This document shows, in pieces, positions 34,959 through 46,458 of a stretch of 64,000 nt of DNA. The notes under the pieces are model-generated. The model was given only the letters and a program-made list of their open reading frames with translations, was not told the origin of the DNA and did no database searches. The number at the start of each line of letters is the position of its first letter. The first letter of the stretch is position 1. Source of the DNA: Eutypella sp. D-1 (lineage: Eukaryota; Ascomycota; Sordariomycetes; Xylariales; Diatrypaceae); the NCBI GenBank assembly GCA_023313575.1, contig JAJTTP010000003.1, positions 1,302,001-1,366,000 of the forward strand. The letters run 5' to 3'. A program made the position numbers and the translations under genes.

Positions 34959-35287
34959 TCAACCCAGCACCAACTCGTATATAATGATCAACGTGTTCGC
35001 TATTATCAGGGGAACTAGACACAAGGGAGTTAGTAGCAAGAACAGTAGCCAGCAAGCTCAACTAGAGGCGACAAGCATATAAACATACATCGCATCAATG
35101 TCCGTATACTCGCAATCAAGTGAACAACCTTGGCCCGGACGCTCTGGGCATCGGCACCGGAGCCAAAAGCCGGGTCGTATGTGGTGGGCGAGAGGTTGAT
35201 ACGCGCTAGGAATCGATCTTCGGAAAGGATGGAGACGGCGTTTAGGAGGAGACAGGTAACGTAGAAAAGATTACCTAGGAAAAGCAT
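34959..35287 (-). CDS. YOS1: ER-Golgi transport protein YOS1 (IER3IP1 family), 84 aa
   Basis: Two exons on the minus strand, 35287-35089 and 35014-34959, joined through a GTATGT donor and CTAG acceptor (255 nt). The protein begins MLFLGNLFYVTCLLLNAVSI, the first membrane segment, followed by LSEDRFLARI, the family signature, and ends with a second hydrophobic segment FPLIIANTLIIIYELVLG supplied by exon 2. Size (yeast about 85 residues) and both membrane segments match YOS1. In yeast it works with Yip1 and Yif1 in COPII vesicles for ER-to-Golgi transport. It is an essential housekeeping gene lying among accessory-looking neighbours. Confidence 0.92.
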
Positions 35288-35930
35288 CTTCAAAGGTAGT
35301 AGGTTTTATCCTTAGATATCGCTTGGAGGGCTCTCTTCGACGAGAAAGGGGGGGGAGAGGACTGTGCTGTGCGCGCGCTTGAGTTGAGAAAGTATAAGTT
35401 CAGAATGCTTCCTCTAGGGCTGCCTAGGGAGGTAGTAGGTAGGCCAGGTAGGTGGTGTTGATGATGACACTGGACAAGTTTGGGGCCCACAGCCCTGAAA
35501 GTGGAAATAAACCAGATGGGAACCTTCCAAGGTCGCTGTAAGTACCTAAGTACCCCTGAGCTAGCCCCAGGTTGGGTAAGTCTATGGGTATGTACTCACG
35601 TACCTAAATATGCAATAATCCATCAGCCCAACTACTTTAGGTATTTCTCTGAAGGAAGCGTTCCCCTATTTACAAACTTTCTCCTCCCCATATCAAACCC
35701 TCGGGAGCATCTAATCCAAAGATCAGTCGTCCTCTCATAAAACAACTAACTATGTCCAGTAGTCGCAGACAGATCTAATAGAAGGCTTTCCAAGACCATA
35801 TCTCGCGCCTAATTATGCACTGCATGATCCAGGAACCATGTTACCATTCCCCTATCTACCTAGGTGAGCACCCAAAATGCTAACACACTATCGCGCTTGG
35901 AAGGCAGCGAGATACAGAGCACACGTTCCG
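35288..35930. other. YOS1 promoter and 3' flank of the kinase gene
   Basis: About 640 bp. TAGGTAGG-type motifs occur near 35430-35455, and a purine-rich G run is found near 35349-35357. No coding signal is seen. Confidence 0.45.
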
Positions 35931-37037
35931 CTAGGCCATACTTTCTACTAGCTCGAGGCTCTTATGATCTTCGATGGCCGCTACATATCTTTTCGTCATG
36001 GCGTAGACATACTCTTTCGGTTGCATTTGCGGATCCGACAAAGACCATACGAATCCGTGTAGCACGTGCTTCCTATAGTCATCCCATATCTCCGCCCACT
36101 GTAGTTCCGGACCTCCTCGTCTAGACAGTGTAGCGAGGTAATGACTGACAATGCTTTCTTCGTGCTGTCGCCTATCTTCAATATCCAGAGCCCCGATCAC
36201 GAAGTAGGCGACATCATGGAAAGCGGAGCATGTGTGCAGACCCTGCCAATCGATGAATCCCGGCTCGCCTGCTGCCGTGATAAACGTGTTTCCGATGTGT
36301 GCGTCACCGTGAACAACGCACGAAAACTTCGTATCGGGCCTCATCCAGAGTCTCTCAAAGGCGGCCGTCATGCGCTCTCTGTCGGTCATGTAGTCGGGCA
36401 CCGGTGGCCTTGCGCCCTCCGCAAACCTAGCGTCCCAGGAAGCAGGGGCAAACACAGCGCGGAGCATGTTCCGAATAGGGCTAGACCCCAGGGGTCCGTC
36501 GCTCGAAAGCCACGGGAACCTCTCCGCTGTAGCGTTCCAGGTCTCCGCGTGCAGTGCTGCGAGTTGCTCTACCCCCGCGCGAACCCGCTCTACCGGCCAC
36601 GCCTTGGTCGGATCCCCGAACGTACATCCGCGGTCCGATAGGTCCTCCATCGCCACGATTCCCTGACCGCTGACCGTATCTGAGCCACAGTAATAAGTCT
36701 GTGGGAGGCGCATATCGACGAGAGGCGCCACGTGGCGATAGAAGTCGACTTCACGGCGGTAAAACGCATTGAGATCAGGAAACATTGCGATAAACTTGGG
36801 ATCAAAGCCGCCCTTGACACATAAGCGCCAGGCCTTCGCAACACCCCCAGCCGTGTTTTCCGTGACCTCTAGTAGCAGTTTGCTTGCAGTGCCATGGATG
36901 GTGTCGACGAGGGTCACATTTCGGATTGGGCGACTCAAGATCGTCGAACACCACTCCGACGTAACTCCTGCCGGCTCGACGGGAAGAGCCTCGGAGGAGT
37001 TCAAAGAATCGTTCATGTTTGGCTTCACGTCAGACAT
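35931..37037 (-). CDS. Aminoglycoside phosphotransferase / EcKinase-like small-molecule kinase, 368 aa
   Basis: A single exon. The start used is the ATG at 37037 (MSDVKPNMND); another in-frame ATG at 37097 would add 20 residues. Protein-kinase-like fold motifs are visible: a lysine in CVKGGF (Lys75), Glu96 in RREVDFY, the hinge IVAMEDL, the catalytic loop VVHGDAHIGNTF (His243, Asp245, Asn250) and the metal-binding Asp263 in FIDWQG. The HGDxHxxN...DW spacing places it in the APH/choline kinase/ecdysteroid kinase-like superfamily, which phosphorylates hydroxyls on small molecules. The LEDLSDRG-like and HDVAYFV segments favour the CHK/EcKinase-like branch over antibiotic resistance kinases. Such genes are common in fungi and are mostly of unknown substrate. 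It is transcribed in the same direction as YOS1. Confidence 0.85.
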   Translation of the reverse strand: MSDVKPNMNDSLNSSEALPVEPAGVTSEWCSTILSRPIRNVTLVDTIHGTASKLLLEVTENTAGGVAKAWRLCVKGGFDPKFIAMFPDLNAFYRREVDFYRHVAPLVDMRLPQTYYCGSDTVSGQGIVAMEDLSDRGCTFGDPTKAWPVERVRAGVEQLAALHAETWNATAERFPWLSSDGPLGSSPIRNMLRAVFAPASWDARFAEGARPPVPDYMTDRERMTAAFERLWMRPDTKFSCVVHGDAHIGNTFITAAGEPGFIDWQGLHTCSAFHDVAYFVIGALDIEDRRQHEESIVSHYLATLSRRGGPELQWAEIWDDYRKHVLHGFVWSLSDPQMQPKEYVYAMTKRYVAAIEDHKSLELVESMA

Positions 37038-37389
37038 AGCCAGGTTTTCGCGCGGTACTCTTATGTTCGAGTTCTTGTGAGTGTATGAACTATGCATCCG
37101 TAGTGTGGCAGGATCATATCCGGGAAGCGAATGATTCAGTGTTATCAGGGTAAGCCCCAATGTCACATGCGTGTATATATGTATCACTGCATATATTGTC
37201 AGCGTGTTCGTACTATTCGGGATGCTGAGTGTGCCGGCCCCACCACCAGATTACATCACAGCCACTATGCCGGGTCTGTAAATTTCCTCCCAGCTCTACA
37301 GAGCTCAACTGCGGCACCACTGAATACAATCGCAATGAGCCACTTTGGCTGTCTGATTCCCAAAAACATGTCTCACACACCGAAGTCAT
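37038..37389. other. Kinase promoter / upstream pseudogene remains
   Basis: It lies between the kinase start (-) and the SDR remnant (+). The frame upstream of the remnant is broken, and earlier exons of the dead gene cannot be recognised with confidence. Confidence 0.35.
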
Positions 37390-37770
37390 TGTGAATAATG
37401 CCTGCCCGGGATTTGTACATACTGGCCGCCTCGAGCAAGAATACCCCCATGTAGTTGAAGCTATTCACGGATTGGTCGGCAGGTTTGTTAGTTAGTCCAC
37501 AGAGTTGCTATACGGCTCCGTCAAAGGTTCGGGGACACTAATCAACACTAGTACTATTGCAGGCCTCGAGAAGAATGGCAGGCTTCTGCACGATGAAAAA
37601 ATTAGTTTGCTTGTGAAAGCAACGTACGTCAGATTAAGGAATAGGATATTGGCTACCGTCACAAAGGTGTGCTGACTTTCTCACCGAACCTCAAGGGCAA
37701 AATGTCATCGATGAGCTATAGAGGAAAACGATGGAAGATGTGTTTCTGGTGGACCCCACCTCTCCTCAGC
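37390..37770 (+). pseudogene. Decayed short-chain dehydrogenase (SDR), C-terminal part
   Basis: In one frame the translation reads VIVNNACPGFVHTG, then HVVEAIHGLVGRF, then after an in-frame TAG a stretch ending STIAGLEKNGRLLHDEKI. This follows the C-terminal half of retinol-dehydrogenase-like SDRs (NxxNPGxxxT, later a 'G.Y..D..' end). After a probable former intron a further piece, ADFLTEPQGQNVIDEL, stop, RKTMEDV, matches the usual SDR tail 'EGQ.VQ..LW.E'. Two internal stops (both TAG, explicable by single changes) and the absence of a Rossmann N-terminus make this a pseudogene. Confidence 0.6.
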
Positions 37771-38284
37771 GCTATGCGGATTAATGCCATGATCCGCTAG
37801 CAGGCAATAAAAAGAGGTTGCCTTTTGGGAAGTATCATTTAAGTAAGTTCGTTGAGTCCGCCGTGAGCCCTAATTGTCCGATAGTAAGAGTGTCAGGAGG
37901 TTCAATGAGCGCTCCACGCTTCCGGCCAAACATAACTGCAGAGGGGAATCATTTGGCCGAGGCTGTAAGAGTGTTAGGCTTGGGCTTATTCGAAGCATCC
38001 ATGATATTATTTATGTAGAATATACTCTTCGCAAGTCCGGAAATATCGGAGCCGGGTCCCACTGGCTGCAGTAAGTATCTGCGTGTATGATAGGCCAAAC
38101 CCCTTGTGGTCGCCAAGCGTGAATATGCAGGGTGTGTCCAACGCATGGAGCCGTCTTCGTGCGTCGTGCGATCGTCAGGCGCGGCCGTTGCCCCCTCATT
38201 TCCGTCAAGGTTGTCTGTCTTCTTTTCCCCCCTATATCCTGTCACATTATTATTCCCAGGTATTGATCATGGTTCTCATGGACA
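37771..38284. other. Flank between SDR remnant and STAND-like gene
   Basis: No gene is recognised. The last 80 bp contain a CT-rich block (about 38212-38240) that probably serves the promoter of the gene starting at 38285. Confidence 0.4.
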
Positions 38285-41200
38285 ATGGATCCCGTGAGCG
38301 CGTTAGGTGTAGGCGCGGGTGCCCTCCAGATCTTCGATATCAGCGTTAAAGTTGTTTTGATTTCCATTCGCTTCCTGCGAAGCCTTCGAGATGCTCCAAA
38401 ACAGATACTCGAACTCTCACAAGATGTGGATAAGTCCATCACCCGTCTCCTCGACCTCGAGCAACGTCTTCAACAATCAAACGAGCCACTTGTGCAGAAC
38501 ACTTCAGCTGCCCAACTCGGGAGGCTTCAGGCTGTTGTTTCAGAGAGTCATGAAGCTATCAATCACCTTCACGACACCCTACAAAGGGTTGCATCTGTTC
38601 CTACCGATTCTTGGGGGAAGAAAAAGTGGAAGGCCGTAGTTTCAGTCCATCTGGAGCAAGAAATCACACGGCACCTAAGAAGAATCCAGAGGCAGGACTT
38701 AGAGTTGCAGCGCCAATTACAACTTGCAGACCTGGATATTAACGTCGACCAGTCGCAAAAGCTGGCTGGTCTCAGCTTAGAAATCGACAGAACGAGCCTT
38801 GAAACTCGGTCAACCAACACAAATGTCCAGTCACTGGCTCAGGCAGTCGCATCCCACCACTTAGCCTATTGTTCGAACTTCAATAATCTAAAAGACATCC
38901 ATGAATCAAAAGCAGCTGAGATTCTCAAGGAGCAAGCCGCTACCAGGGATGCCGTCAACCACCACACCTCTGCTACAGCTCCTCGTCTAGACCTCATCCA
39001 TCTTCAGGGGCAAACTGTGCAGGATAAGATCTCAGGGGTCAGTCAAGCTACGGCTGAGATCATCAAAGGACAAGCCGCTACCACAGATACCATTAACCAT
39101 CATGCCCTTGCCACAACTTCTCGTTTGGATCTTCTCCATCTTCAAGAACAGGCTACTCAGGACAAGATCTCAGAGTTTGGCGAAACTACGAACCTTATGC
39201 GAAGCGAGGTTCAACATCTCTGTAACACGATGCTTTCTATGATTACCCAGGGAACGGCGACGGTATCCACACAAAGTCAAGTCACGGCAGGTCACCTCAT
39301 AAACACGCGAAATATGGGGCTCAACCAAGAGATGAGCAAAGCTCTAATGGCTACTCCTCAGGCGATCCAACAAACGACCGATATGTGGTCGCCATATGCA
39401 AATCTAGAGCCCACCTTTTCTATACCGAAGATCTGCAACTGCCTTCGCAAAAGAACAAGGTGGTCCGCATACAAGGGGGTGTTCGGTGTGCGTCACGATT
39501 CTCTAGAGAGTCACGATCCACAATGCCGTTTCCGTGCTGTAGCTTCACGGTCATTTAGATATTCTCTATCAGTCCAGCTTCTCCCGTTTCTTAAGAAAAC
39601 TGTCGAGTTGACCTTCGGTGCTAATTTCCAGGACGGTGAATTTGCCATAGCGCGCCCGCTCAGGGTATGGAATACTGTCAAACGATCTGAATCCTCTATG
39701 TTCCGTCTGTTCGATGATTTCTCTTTCCACTGCGAGAAAGGTGGTCCACTGGAATTCCCTGTATTATTGTTCAAGCCGGATACCAAAAAAGTAGTAAAGT
39801 ACGGATGGGACATAGGCCTTGTGGAATATCGATTACATTTCATGTGCCAGCAAATCTTAGACTTGTCGATGACTGGTATTTGTCCATGGAGAATTAGGGA
39901 TGAATATGGCAATACCTTATTACATGTAAATCATAAGGTTGCCACCCCGGATGAATCCCGCTGACTTCGTGTGAACAGGAAGTGGTCCATCTGATATCTT
40001 TACTGGCCGAGAATCTGGCCCATATCAAAAACATAAGACCACTTTTCGAGCTTGCAGTCAGAGGCGGCATCGACCAATCATGTGAAGCAATCAATGGCCG
40101 CTATCGTCCATACTTCCATTATTCCTATCACAATTCCCACCTGGACAGTCAGATTGGAAGGTCATAATGCCTTTGCCCGAGTGGATGTCATTCTTGCTAA
40201 CTTGTACGCCACAGAAATGTTCCAGACTTCGTATTGCATATGTTAGAGCATAGCTGGCCGGATGTTGTTGAGAACGAGGTGATCACACGGAACCTGGTAG
40301 CGCTAGGACTTGACGAGGCCGATGGAAAATATACATACCTATACAGTTCAGGGTTTATCGAGAAGCGAGAGTCGAAGTTGAGATTCTTTCAAGACAATGT
40401 CAACATTGCAGGGCGTAAGTATATTCTTGTCTACTCTTATGTGTCTGCTTACCAACACTACGATCACTAGTTTTGAATGATGGAAATGGTTTAAAGAGGG
40501 CAGTTCTATGTCGAGACCTAGCAGAGGTGAAGAGAATACTCCAAGGACCTGTTGCCGGGACTTCAAAATGCTGCGAATTCCGTGGGAAGCCGTCCAGCGG
40601 CGTTGATAGGTCCTTATGCCCTTTGGAGTTGGCGTTGGGCTGGCCCGCAGGACTCTACGCCTTGTTAGGGGCCGGTGTGAACCCGTTACACGCCTGGACA
40701 GTCGCTACATATCGAAACGACATTGATTCATTACGAATTCTGTTCACCACCAAGGCAGACATCCGTGCTGATATTGACACTACATCGGATTACCCGGAAA
40801 CAATCAGGATGATAGCCGAATCAACCAATCAAGAGATGCGCCTCGCAATGCTAGACTATCTCAGGAGAACGAACGGCTCTGACCCTAATCCAGTCACATC
40901 TGCTTACAAGGCCCTCTCTCAGTCTGTATTCGTCAGAGCTTCCGAGTCGAACGTACTATGTTTTATGAATGAGCTGTACGAGTCTGGACTAGGAGAGATA
41001 GGTATAAATGGCACAGGAAAAGAAAGTCCGCTCCTCAATCTCTGCGGGCAATATGTTGGAGGCGAGGGCCCCAGGTCTCTATTGAGGTGCATACGTTGGT
41101 TCTTGGAGCGAGGTGCAATACCGATATTCGATGAACCTGATTACATACCCAATGTGTTGTTCACGCTGGCAAGATGCTTCTATCAGATGCATGAAGTTCG

Positions 41201-41939
41201 GACTGGGGTGCGATGTCACGCCGTTCCGTGGATGGACGATATCCAGGAAGTCGTACGATTAGCGCTAACTGGATGTGAATTGACCCAGGGAGACGGTTGT
41301 AACTGTCCCTGTTCCCTTGAAGGATGTCTGCCTTTGTATCGATTTCTACGCTGCGAAAAGGCGCCCCACTGTCCTGAACTTACATGTGATAGATGGGACC
41401 AACGGACGTTGGATGGACTACTCATAAAATGGCTACGCATATGCGATGGAACGAAAGAGGAGGAGGCTACTTATTGTCGCGAGGCAGTTCGTCTCGAGGT
41501 CTTCGACCGCCTTGAGATGACGCACGTCTGCTGCATGCACAGTGGCTCGACAAAAATCATCAAACGACCAGATCAGCAGACATGTGCCGACATTAGAGAC
41601 GAAGAGAATGAACTGGTTCTACAACTCGGCCTGATTATGGAAGCATTTGCACAGTTCTGGGAGAAGATTGGAGATACCACTGAGGAATCACTTCGAAAAT
41701 GGTGGTGTCTGATGCAGGGAATTCTCCCTGAACCGAAGCCGCACCAGCGCTGTTATGCGTATAGGAGCGGCCCTCGACACATTCTCATCAACCGAGAATT
41801 AGAATGGCAGAGTCCTGCTGACAACGACACTCAGATCCAAGAGGAGTACATTGGTCTCGACTTCACAGATGCAATCCTCCTCCATTTCTCCAAGGTTCTA
41901 GGGAAGGGATGGGCGGAAGATTTCTTGGATAACTTATAA
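38285..41939 (+). CDS. Large protein with STAND/HeLo-like N-terminal domain, 1163 aa
   Basis: Four exons: 38285-39925, 39979-40160, 40215-40414 and 40471-41939 (3492 nt in frame). Intron 1 has GTAAAT/CAG ends with a GCTGAC branch; intron 2 uses a weak GTCATA donor with a perfect GCTAAC branch; intron 3 is GTAAGT/TAG. The N-terminus MDPVSALGVGAGALQIFDIS, followed by amphipathic helices up to about residue 150, resembles the fungal N-terminal domain found on STAND/NOD-like receptors and HeLo-type death effectors. Residues 213-304 hold two 46-residue tandem repeats. The segment DEYGNTLLH near residue 545 looks ankyrin-like, but no complete ankyrin array follows. The ~490-residue C-terminal exon is Cys-rich (GCNCPCSLEGC, CCMHSG) and unrecognised. 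No NACHT or P-loop is seen. A role in allorecognition or defence is inference from the N-terminus only. Confidence 0.75.
38921..39196 (+). repeat. Two tandem 138-bp units coding 46-residue repeats
   Basis: Units 38921-39058 and 39059-39196 encode 46 residues each, with shared elements QAAT..(A/T)(V/I)NHH, RLDL(I/L)HLQ and QDKIS. The phase is kept, and the two copies are about 60% identical in protein by eye. They lie in a predicted helical region of the STAND-like protein. Confidence 0.85.
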
Positions 41940-43458
41940 GTGGTACAGTTACTTGTGAAGCACCCTGGCGCCGAGGAAACGTTTCTACGGGGGCTATGAG
42001 TCGAGGGTTGATTTCAATAGGCTTGATTGGGTAGCGGGACCGCTATGCCTAGCATATGTCGCAGCCCTGTGGCGGTAGGGTAAGGTCAATTAGGGTACCT
42101 CTGTCGATCTCGTATGTACCGTGGTAGATAGCACTAAAACCTTACCAATACCTACCGGTATCTTTTGCCCACCCTATTTTCCCCCCATATGTTTGATGCC
42201 ATCTGCAACGTCGAGGAGACTTGAGCGTGTTGTATCTACTTAGGTACATCGTGCCTATCACAATACTCCATTGGACAATTATCGATACCATTAAAAGAAA
42301 GAAAGAAAGAAAGCTACTGTCCACCGACCTCACCACCGTTTAATAATCACCATTAAAGACCACTACTTTACCATCACCCACAGCTGACAATGCCATTAAA
42401 AAGCTATCCTAAGGAGAGACCTTTTCATGAAAGGTAGCCTTCCACGTGGCAGTCCGCTAACCAGAACTGCGGCGCCTACCACGACTTCAATACGGTAACA
42501 GGTCTACAACCAGTGCCGAAGTTTTCAAGGCAACACGCATGCATCGGATCAAAGAGCCATCTTTACTTCGAATCCTAGAGTTATATCTGCTACTCAGCTA
42601 AAACGTGCTGTTCAGCTTAAAGGTTGATTCCAAGTTGGGGGTATCCATAGCAAAAGATACACATGGATAGGGGAAATATCCCCCCTCTTTCCCCCCTCCG
42701 GGCCCTCCCCTTTCCTAACGAGTCAGGTTCCCTTCTTGCTTTATAGGGCAATTGGCCTGGGGCCCCGGTGATAGCGGGCATCGTATCTCCATAACTAATT
42801 CCCAACATAGGTTTATAAAGAAGCTATAAGTTAAAAGATCCAACATTTTGAGGGGGGTTTATACCACCCCCATAACTGCATATCTGCCCTGCATGTCTAA
42901 TTTGATACTACGATCTCTTGTTCCTAATGACCCGCTATTGCTAGCTTCTTAACATCTACATTCTTAGCTGCTTAAGTCCCTTATAAGAATGTAAGTACTA
43001 ATAACAAGAACCTTAATGGCGACAGCAGCATAAAGTTCTGCATCAATTTTAGGACTGCCACGGGTACTTTAAGTTACGTAAGCTGGCAACGATAAACTCC
43101 ATCGCGCCTGACGGTAAATCCTAAAGTTATTCCAATGCCTTATGTCGCAACTTCTCCCAACCTTGGAACTCCGTAGCCCAAGTACAATACAAAAACGTCT
43201 ACGTACATACCCCTAAAACTGTGCCCCTTGTTCGATTAATTCATTAGTGACGTACTTAGGTATATAAAGCTTATACGCATGAGTTGCAACAACATGAAGT
43301 GACAACTTTACCCCACACTTATGTCATCCGTCTTTCAATCTCTGAATCTATCGACTAAGAAAGCAACACTTAGTTTGCGGCTGGCCAAGCTGACGTGAAC
43401 CATCAAGTAACCATCATTCTAGTTATTACACTCAATTTGAAGAATAAAAATCGCCATT
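41940..43458. other. 1.5-kb gene-free stretch and DOM34 promoter
   Basis: It contains an AAAG microsatellite near 42294-42312, a C-rich/T-rich block at 42670-42715, and a long A/T-rich part from 42800 on. The last 40 bp (AATTTGAAGAATAAAAATCGCC) form an A-rich leader before the DOM34 ATG. No other gene is seen. Confidence 0.45.
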
Positions 43459-44679
43459 ATGCAGTTAATTTACCCCAAACTGCTCAAAACACGGGAGGAT
43501 ATCGATCAATTACGCGGCGTGGAGCTTCGTCTTGAGGATGAAGAGGATGTTTGGCATGCGAAGAATCTAATTGCGCCCGGGGACGAGGTTAAGGCAAGTA
43601 CAACGCGGAAAGCCAAGATAGAGACCGACACGGGGAGCACCTCGAAAGGGCCCCCCGAAACCATTACCTTGGTGGTAAAAGTGAAGAAAACCGAATTCGA
43701 CCCGGGCTCGCCCCCCTCGCTGCGCGTCGCAGGCACCGTCGTTGAGGAGAACAGGGCCGTCAGCAAAGACCAGCATCACACGATAGTACTCAAGACCAAC
43801 CAGAAGTTCACGTTGAAGAAGAATGAGTGGGACTCGGTCGCCTGGGAGACGCTGTCCGACGCGCTGAAGGAAGACAAAGACGGCGGCACTATGGCCGCCG
43901 TCGTCATGCAAGAGGGCATCGCCCACATCTGCCTTATTAACAACAACCGCACCATCCTGAAGCGGAAAGTCGAGAGCAACATCCCGAAGAAGCGGTCCAC
44001 CCGATCCGAACAGGACTCCGGCATGCGCCGCTTCTTCGAGTCAACCTTGACCAACCTGTCGAACTGCATCGAATTCTCCATTGCCAAGCCCCGACCTTTA
44101 CTGCTCGCCAGCCCCGGCTTCGTGGCCGCAGACTTTAAGAAGTACATCGCGGACGAGGGCGCGCGGCTGGGAGACAAGAAGATGATCACGATGGCCAAGA
44201 ACGCGACGGTGGTGCACTCGAGCTCGGGGTTCCTGCACAGCCTCACGGAGATCCTCCGGAGCCCCGAGGTGATGGCGACGATGAAGGACATGCGGTTCGC
44301 CAAGGAGGTGCGGCTCATGGACGAGCTCACCCGGCGACTGCGGCAGGACGACGGGCGCGCCTGGTACGGCATCGCGCCGGTGGAAAAGGCGGTGCTCGAG
44401 GGCGCCGTCGGCAAGGGCGGCGGCGTCCTGCTGGTCAATAACTCGCTGTTCCGGAACCATGACGAGGCCACGCGCAAGCGGTACGTGGCCCTCGTGGACA
44501 AGGTCAGGGCGGACGGTGGCGAGGCCAGGATCCTGAGCAGCGATCACGAGAGCGGGGAGCAGCTGGATATCTTCGGCGGCATTGCCGCCATCCTGACGTA
44601 TCCCATCTGGGATCTGGACCAGGACGAGGAACCAGATGACGATGACGGAGACGCCGAGGCCGAGGCAATGGTTATATAG
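43459..44679 (+). CDS. DOM34: No-go decay factor DOM34/pelota, 406 aa
   Basis: An intronless frame that aligns along its full length with pelota. Domain 1 (about 1-150) has the Sm-like fold and contains DVWHAKNLIAPGDEVKAST and FTLKKNEWDSVAWETL. The central eRF1-like domain 2 starts at VVMQEGIAHICLI and contains LLLASPGFVAADF; as expected for pelota it lacks the GGQ motif of eRF1. The C-terminal domain 3 has FYG-like AWYGIAPVEKA, the LFR motif NNSLFRNHDEATR, and ILSSDHESGEQL before an acidic tail. With Hbs1, Dom34 enters the empty A site of stalled ribosomes and splits them in no-go and non-stop decay. The N-terminal 12 residues (KLLKTREDIDQL) are longer and more charged than usual. Confidence in identity is high. 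Confidence 0.95.
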   Translation: MQLIYPKLLKTREDIDQLRGVELRLEDEEDVWHAKNLIAPGDEVKASTTRKAKIETDTGSTSKGPPETITLVVKVKKTEFDPGSPPSLRVAGTVVEENRAVSKDQHHTIVLKTNQKFTLKKNEWDSVAWETLSDALKEDKDGGTMAAVVMQEGIAHICLINNNRTILKRKVESNIPKKRSTRSEQDSGMRRFFESTLTNLSNCIEFSIAKPRPLLLASPGFVAADFKKYIADEGARLGDKKMITMAKNATVVHSSSGFLHSLTEILRSPEVMATMKDMRFAKEVRLMDELTRRLRQDDGRAWYGIAPVEKAVLEGAVGKGGGVLLVNNSLFRNHDEATRKRYVALVDKVRADGGEARILSSDHESGEQLDIFGGIAAILTYPIWDLDQDEEPDDDDGDAEAEAMVI

Positions 44680-46328
44680 AGTGAACTGCCATAAAAATAG
44701 AGGCATACCAAGGAACTAATTCTACTTTTCGGGCGCCTTATTCTGACTGTGGGTGGTAAGTTGCATTACGCTAGGTAGTATCTCGTCTACGGGTCCGATG
44801 ATACGCACGGCGCCTCTCTTCCTCCTTACACAGGCGCTTATGTCGTCTACCTCAACCCCCCCCCTCCCCAAGTGCCCCTTACAAGTTCACCCCTCGCTCC
44901 CCTACGTTATGGGCACCGATACCTTCGTAGAGTGGTTGAGTGGTTATATGATTTACATGATTAGGTACCAGTGGCAGGAAAAGGAACGTGCTCGAGTAAC
45001 AAAACCAGTGCACTGATTGCCAGTAAATCCGGGCACCGCAAACCCAGAAGATGGGTTCACTGACCGATAATCAATATCAATCATGGAGTATATTGGTGGT
45101 GACGTATCCCATTTTAGGATATCTAGTACTATCACCTTTCCCAATACGGGTACAACATCCAGAACTTCTGGGTAGAAAACGGTGACACTAATATTACACA
45201 ATGAACCTATCCCTTCCGGGACTAGCCACCTGCTCGAATAGTCTAGGCCCCCCCTGCCTCCCGCTTTGTGATCTGCTACTATTATGCCCAGGTGGTACAT
45301 AACCGCATGGCTGGCACAGGCGAGAGTTACTCACTACCTACACCCAGACATCCATCCCATGGTCTTGGATGGTATAAAAGTGAGTACTCCAATTACTCAA
45401 CCTCATAGGCGACCAAGGCGACAATAATGACGTAAGTATTGTCGATAGCTTTTTCAGATCTCAAACTTAGTGACGCATCTACACCTTTAAATTTCACCAT
45501 ACCTCAACAAGCAACATCCAGTAGGTCCCCCTTGGATACCTAAGTAGATCTAACTTTAAATCCCCACTAGGGAATCTAAACTTAGTACCTAGGTATGTAT
45601 GTAGGTCCATAGGTAGCTCTAAAGTTTTCCATGTGAACGAAATATCCATAATGTATTCTTTCTTATCAGTTCCAAGGTTCCAATTAATTAACCTCCCGAA
45701 CCTTGGAACGACCTCGGGAACCTTGGAAACCATCCGAGCATTTACACTCTGACACTTTAGCTCTACTCACTTTTGGTTACTTTCGTATCCTTCATTTCCA
45801 TCATCTCCTGTCGGCATCGTGACCTCATATATCTAATGTCCTGTATCCTATCCTATCCGGACCTTTTAAAAGCTGGCTGGCTCTACTACTACTGATATCC
45901 GGGCCCTACGCTTCTACGCTTTTCCATTCTAGCAGCTCTCTAGCTGCAGCAAGACAAGCCACCAGCGCCATAACCGTAACCGTAACCGTACCCGTAACCT
46001 TAAGCCATACATATATATGCATAGAGAGACCGTGTCGCGAATTCTGAAATCACGCGTGGTCGAGCCGATATCCTGGTCGCACCAACGAACCGATGATATC
46101 GATAGATTTCGAAGCGAGAGAAAAAACAAAAACCGTCTCTTGTCTCATTTCCGATGTCTGCTTGTGTACAGTGACGGTGTTGTACAGTGACCGTGTACAG
46201 TGACCTGCAGACAAGAGCGAATTTGTCCATCTTATCCGGCATATCCATAATACTCGTCTTATTCGTCTCACCGGTCTCATTCGTCTCACCCGTCATACCG
46301 CGCTCTTCTTCAACGAACGAACCAGGTC
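44680..46328. other. Intergenic region upstream of the WDR44-like gene
   Basis: No gene is supported. Features: a CCGTAA repeat at 45971-46000, TACCTAGGTA-type motifs near 45588, two nearly identical copies of GAACCTTGGAA (45700 and 45720 area), and repeated GTACAGTGAC at about 46167-46203. Confidence 0.45.
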
Positions 46329-46398
46329 ATGCGCCACTTCAAGGTCTCTCCCGTCTTCATGCCGTGTTCCAAAACGTGTATTCAACTATACGCACATC

Positions 46399-46458
<60 letters not shown>

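Noticed and set aside
37818..38018. 66-codon frame MPFGKYHLSKFVESAV just after the SDR remnant
   Set aside because: No similarity to SDR or to the following gene; too short and unsupported to call.
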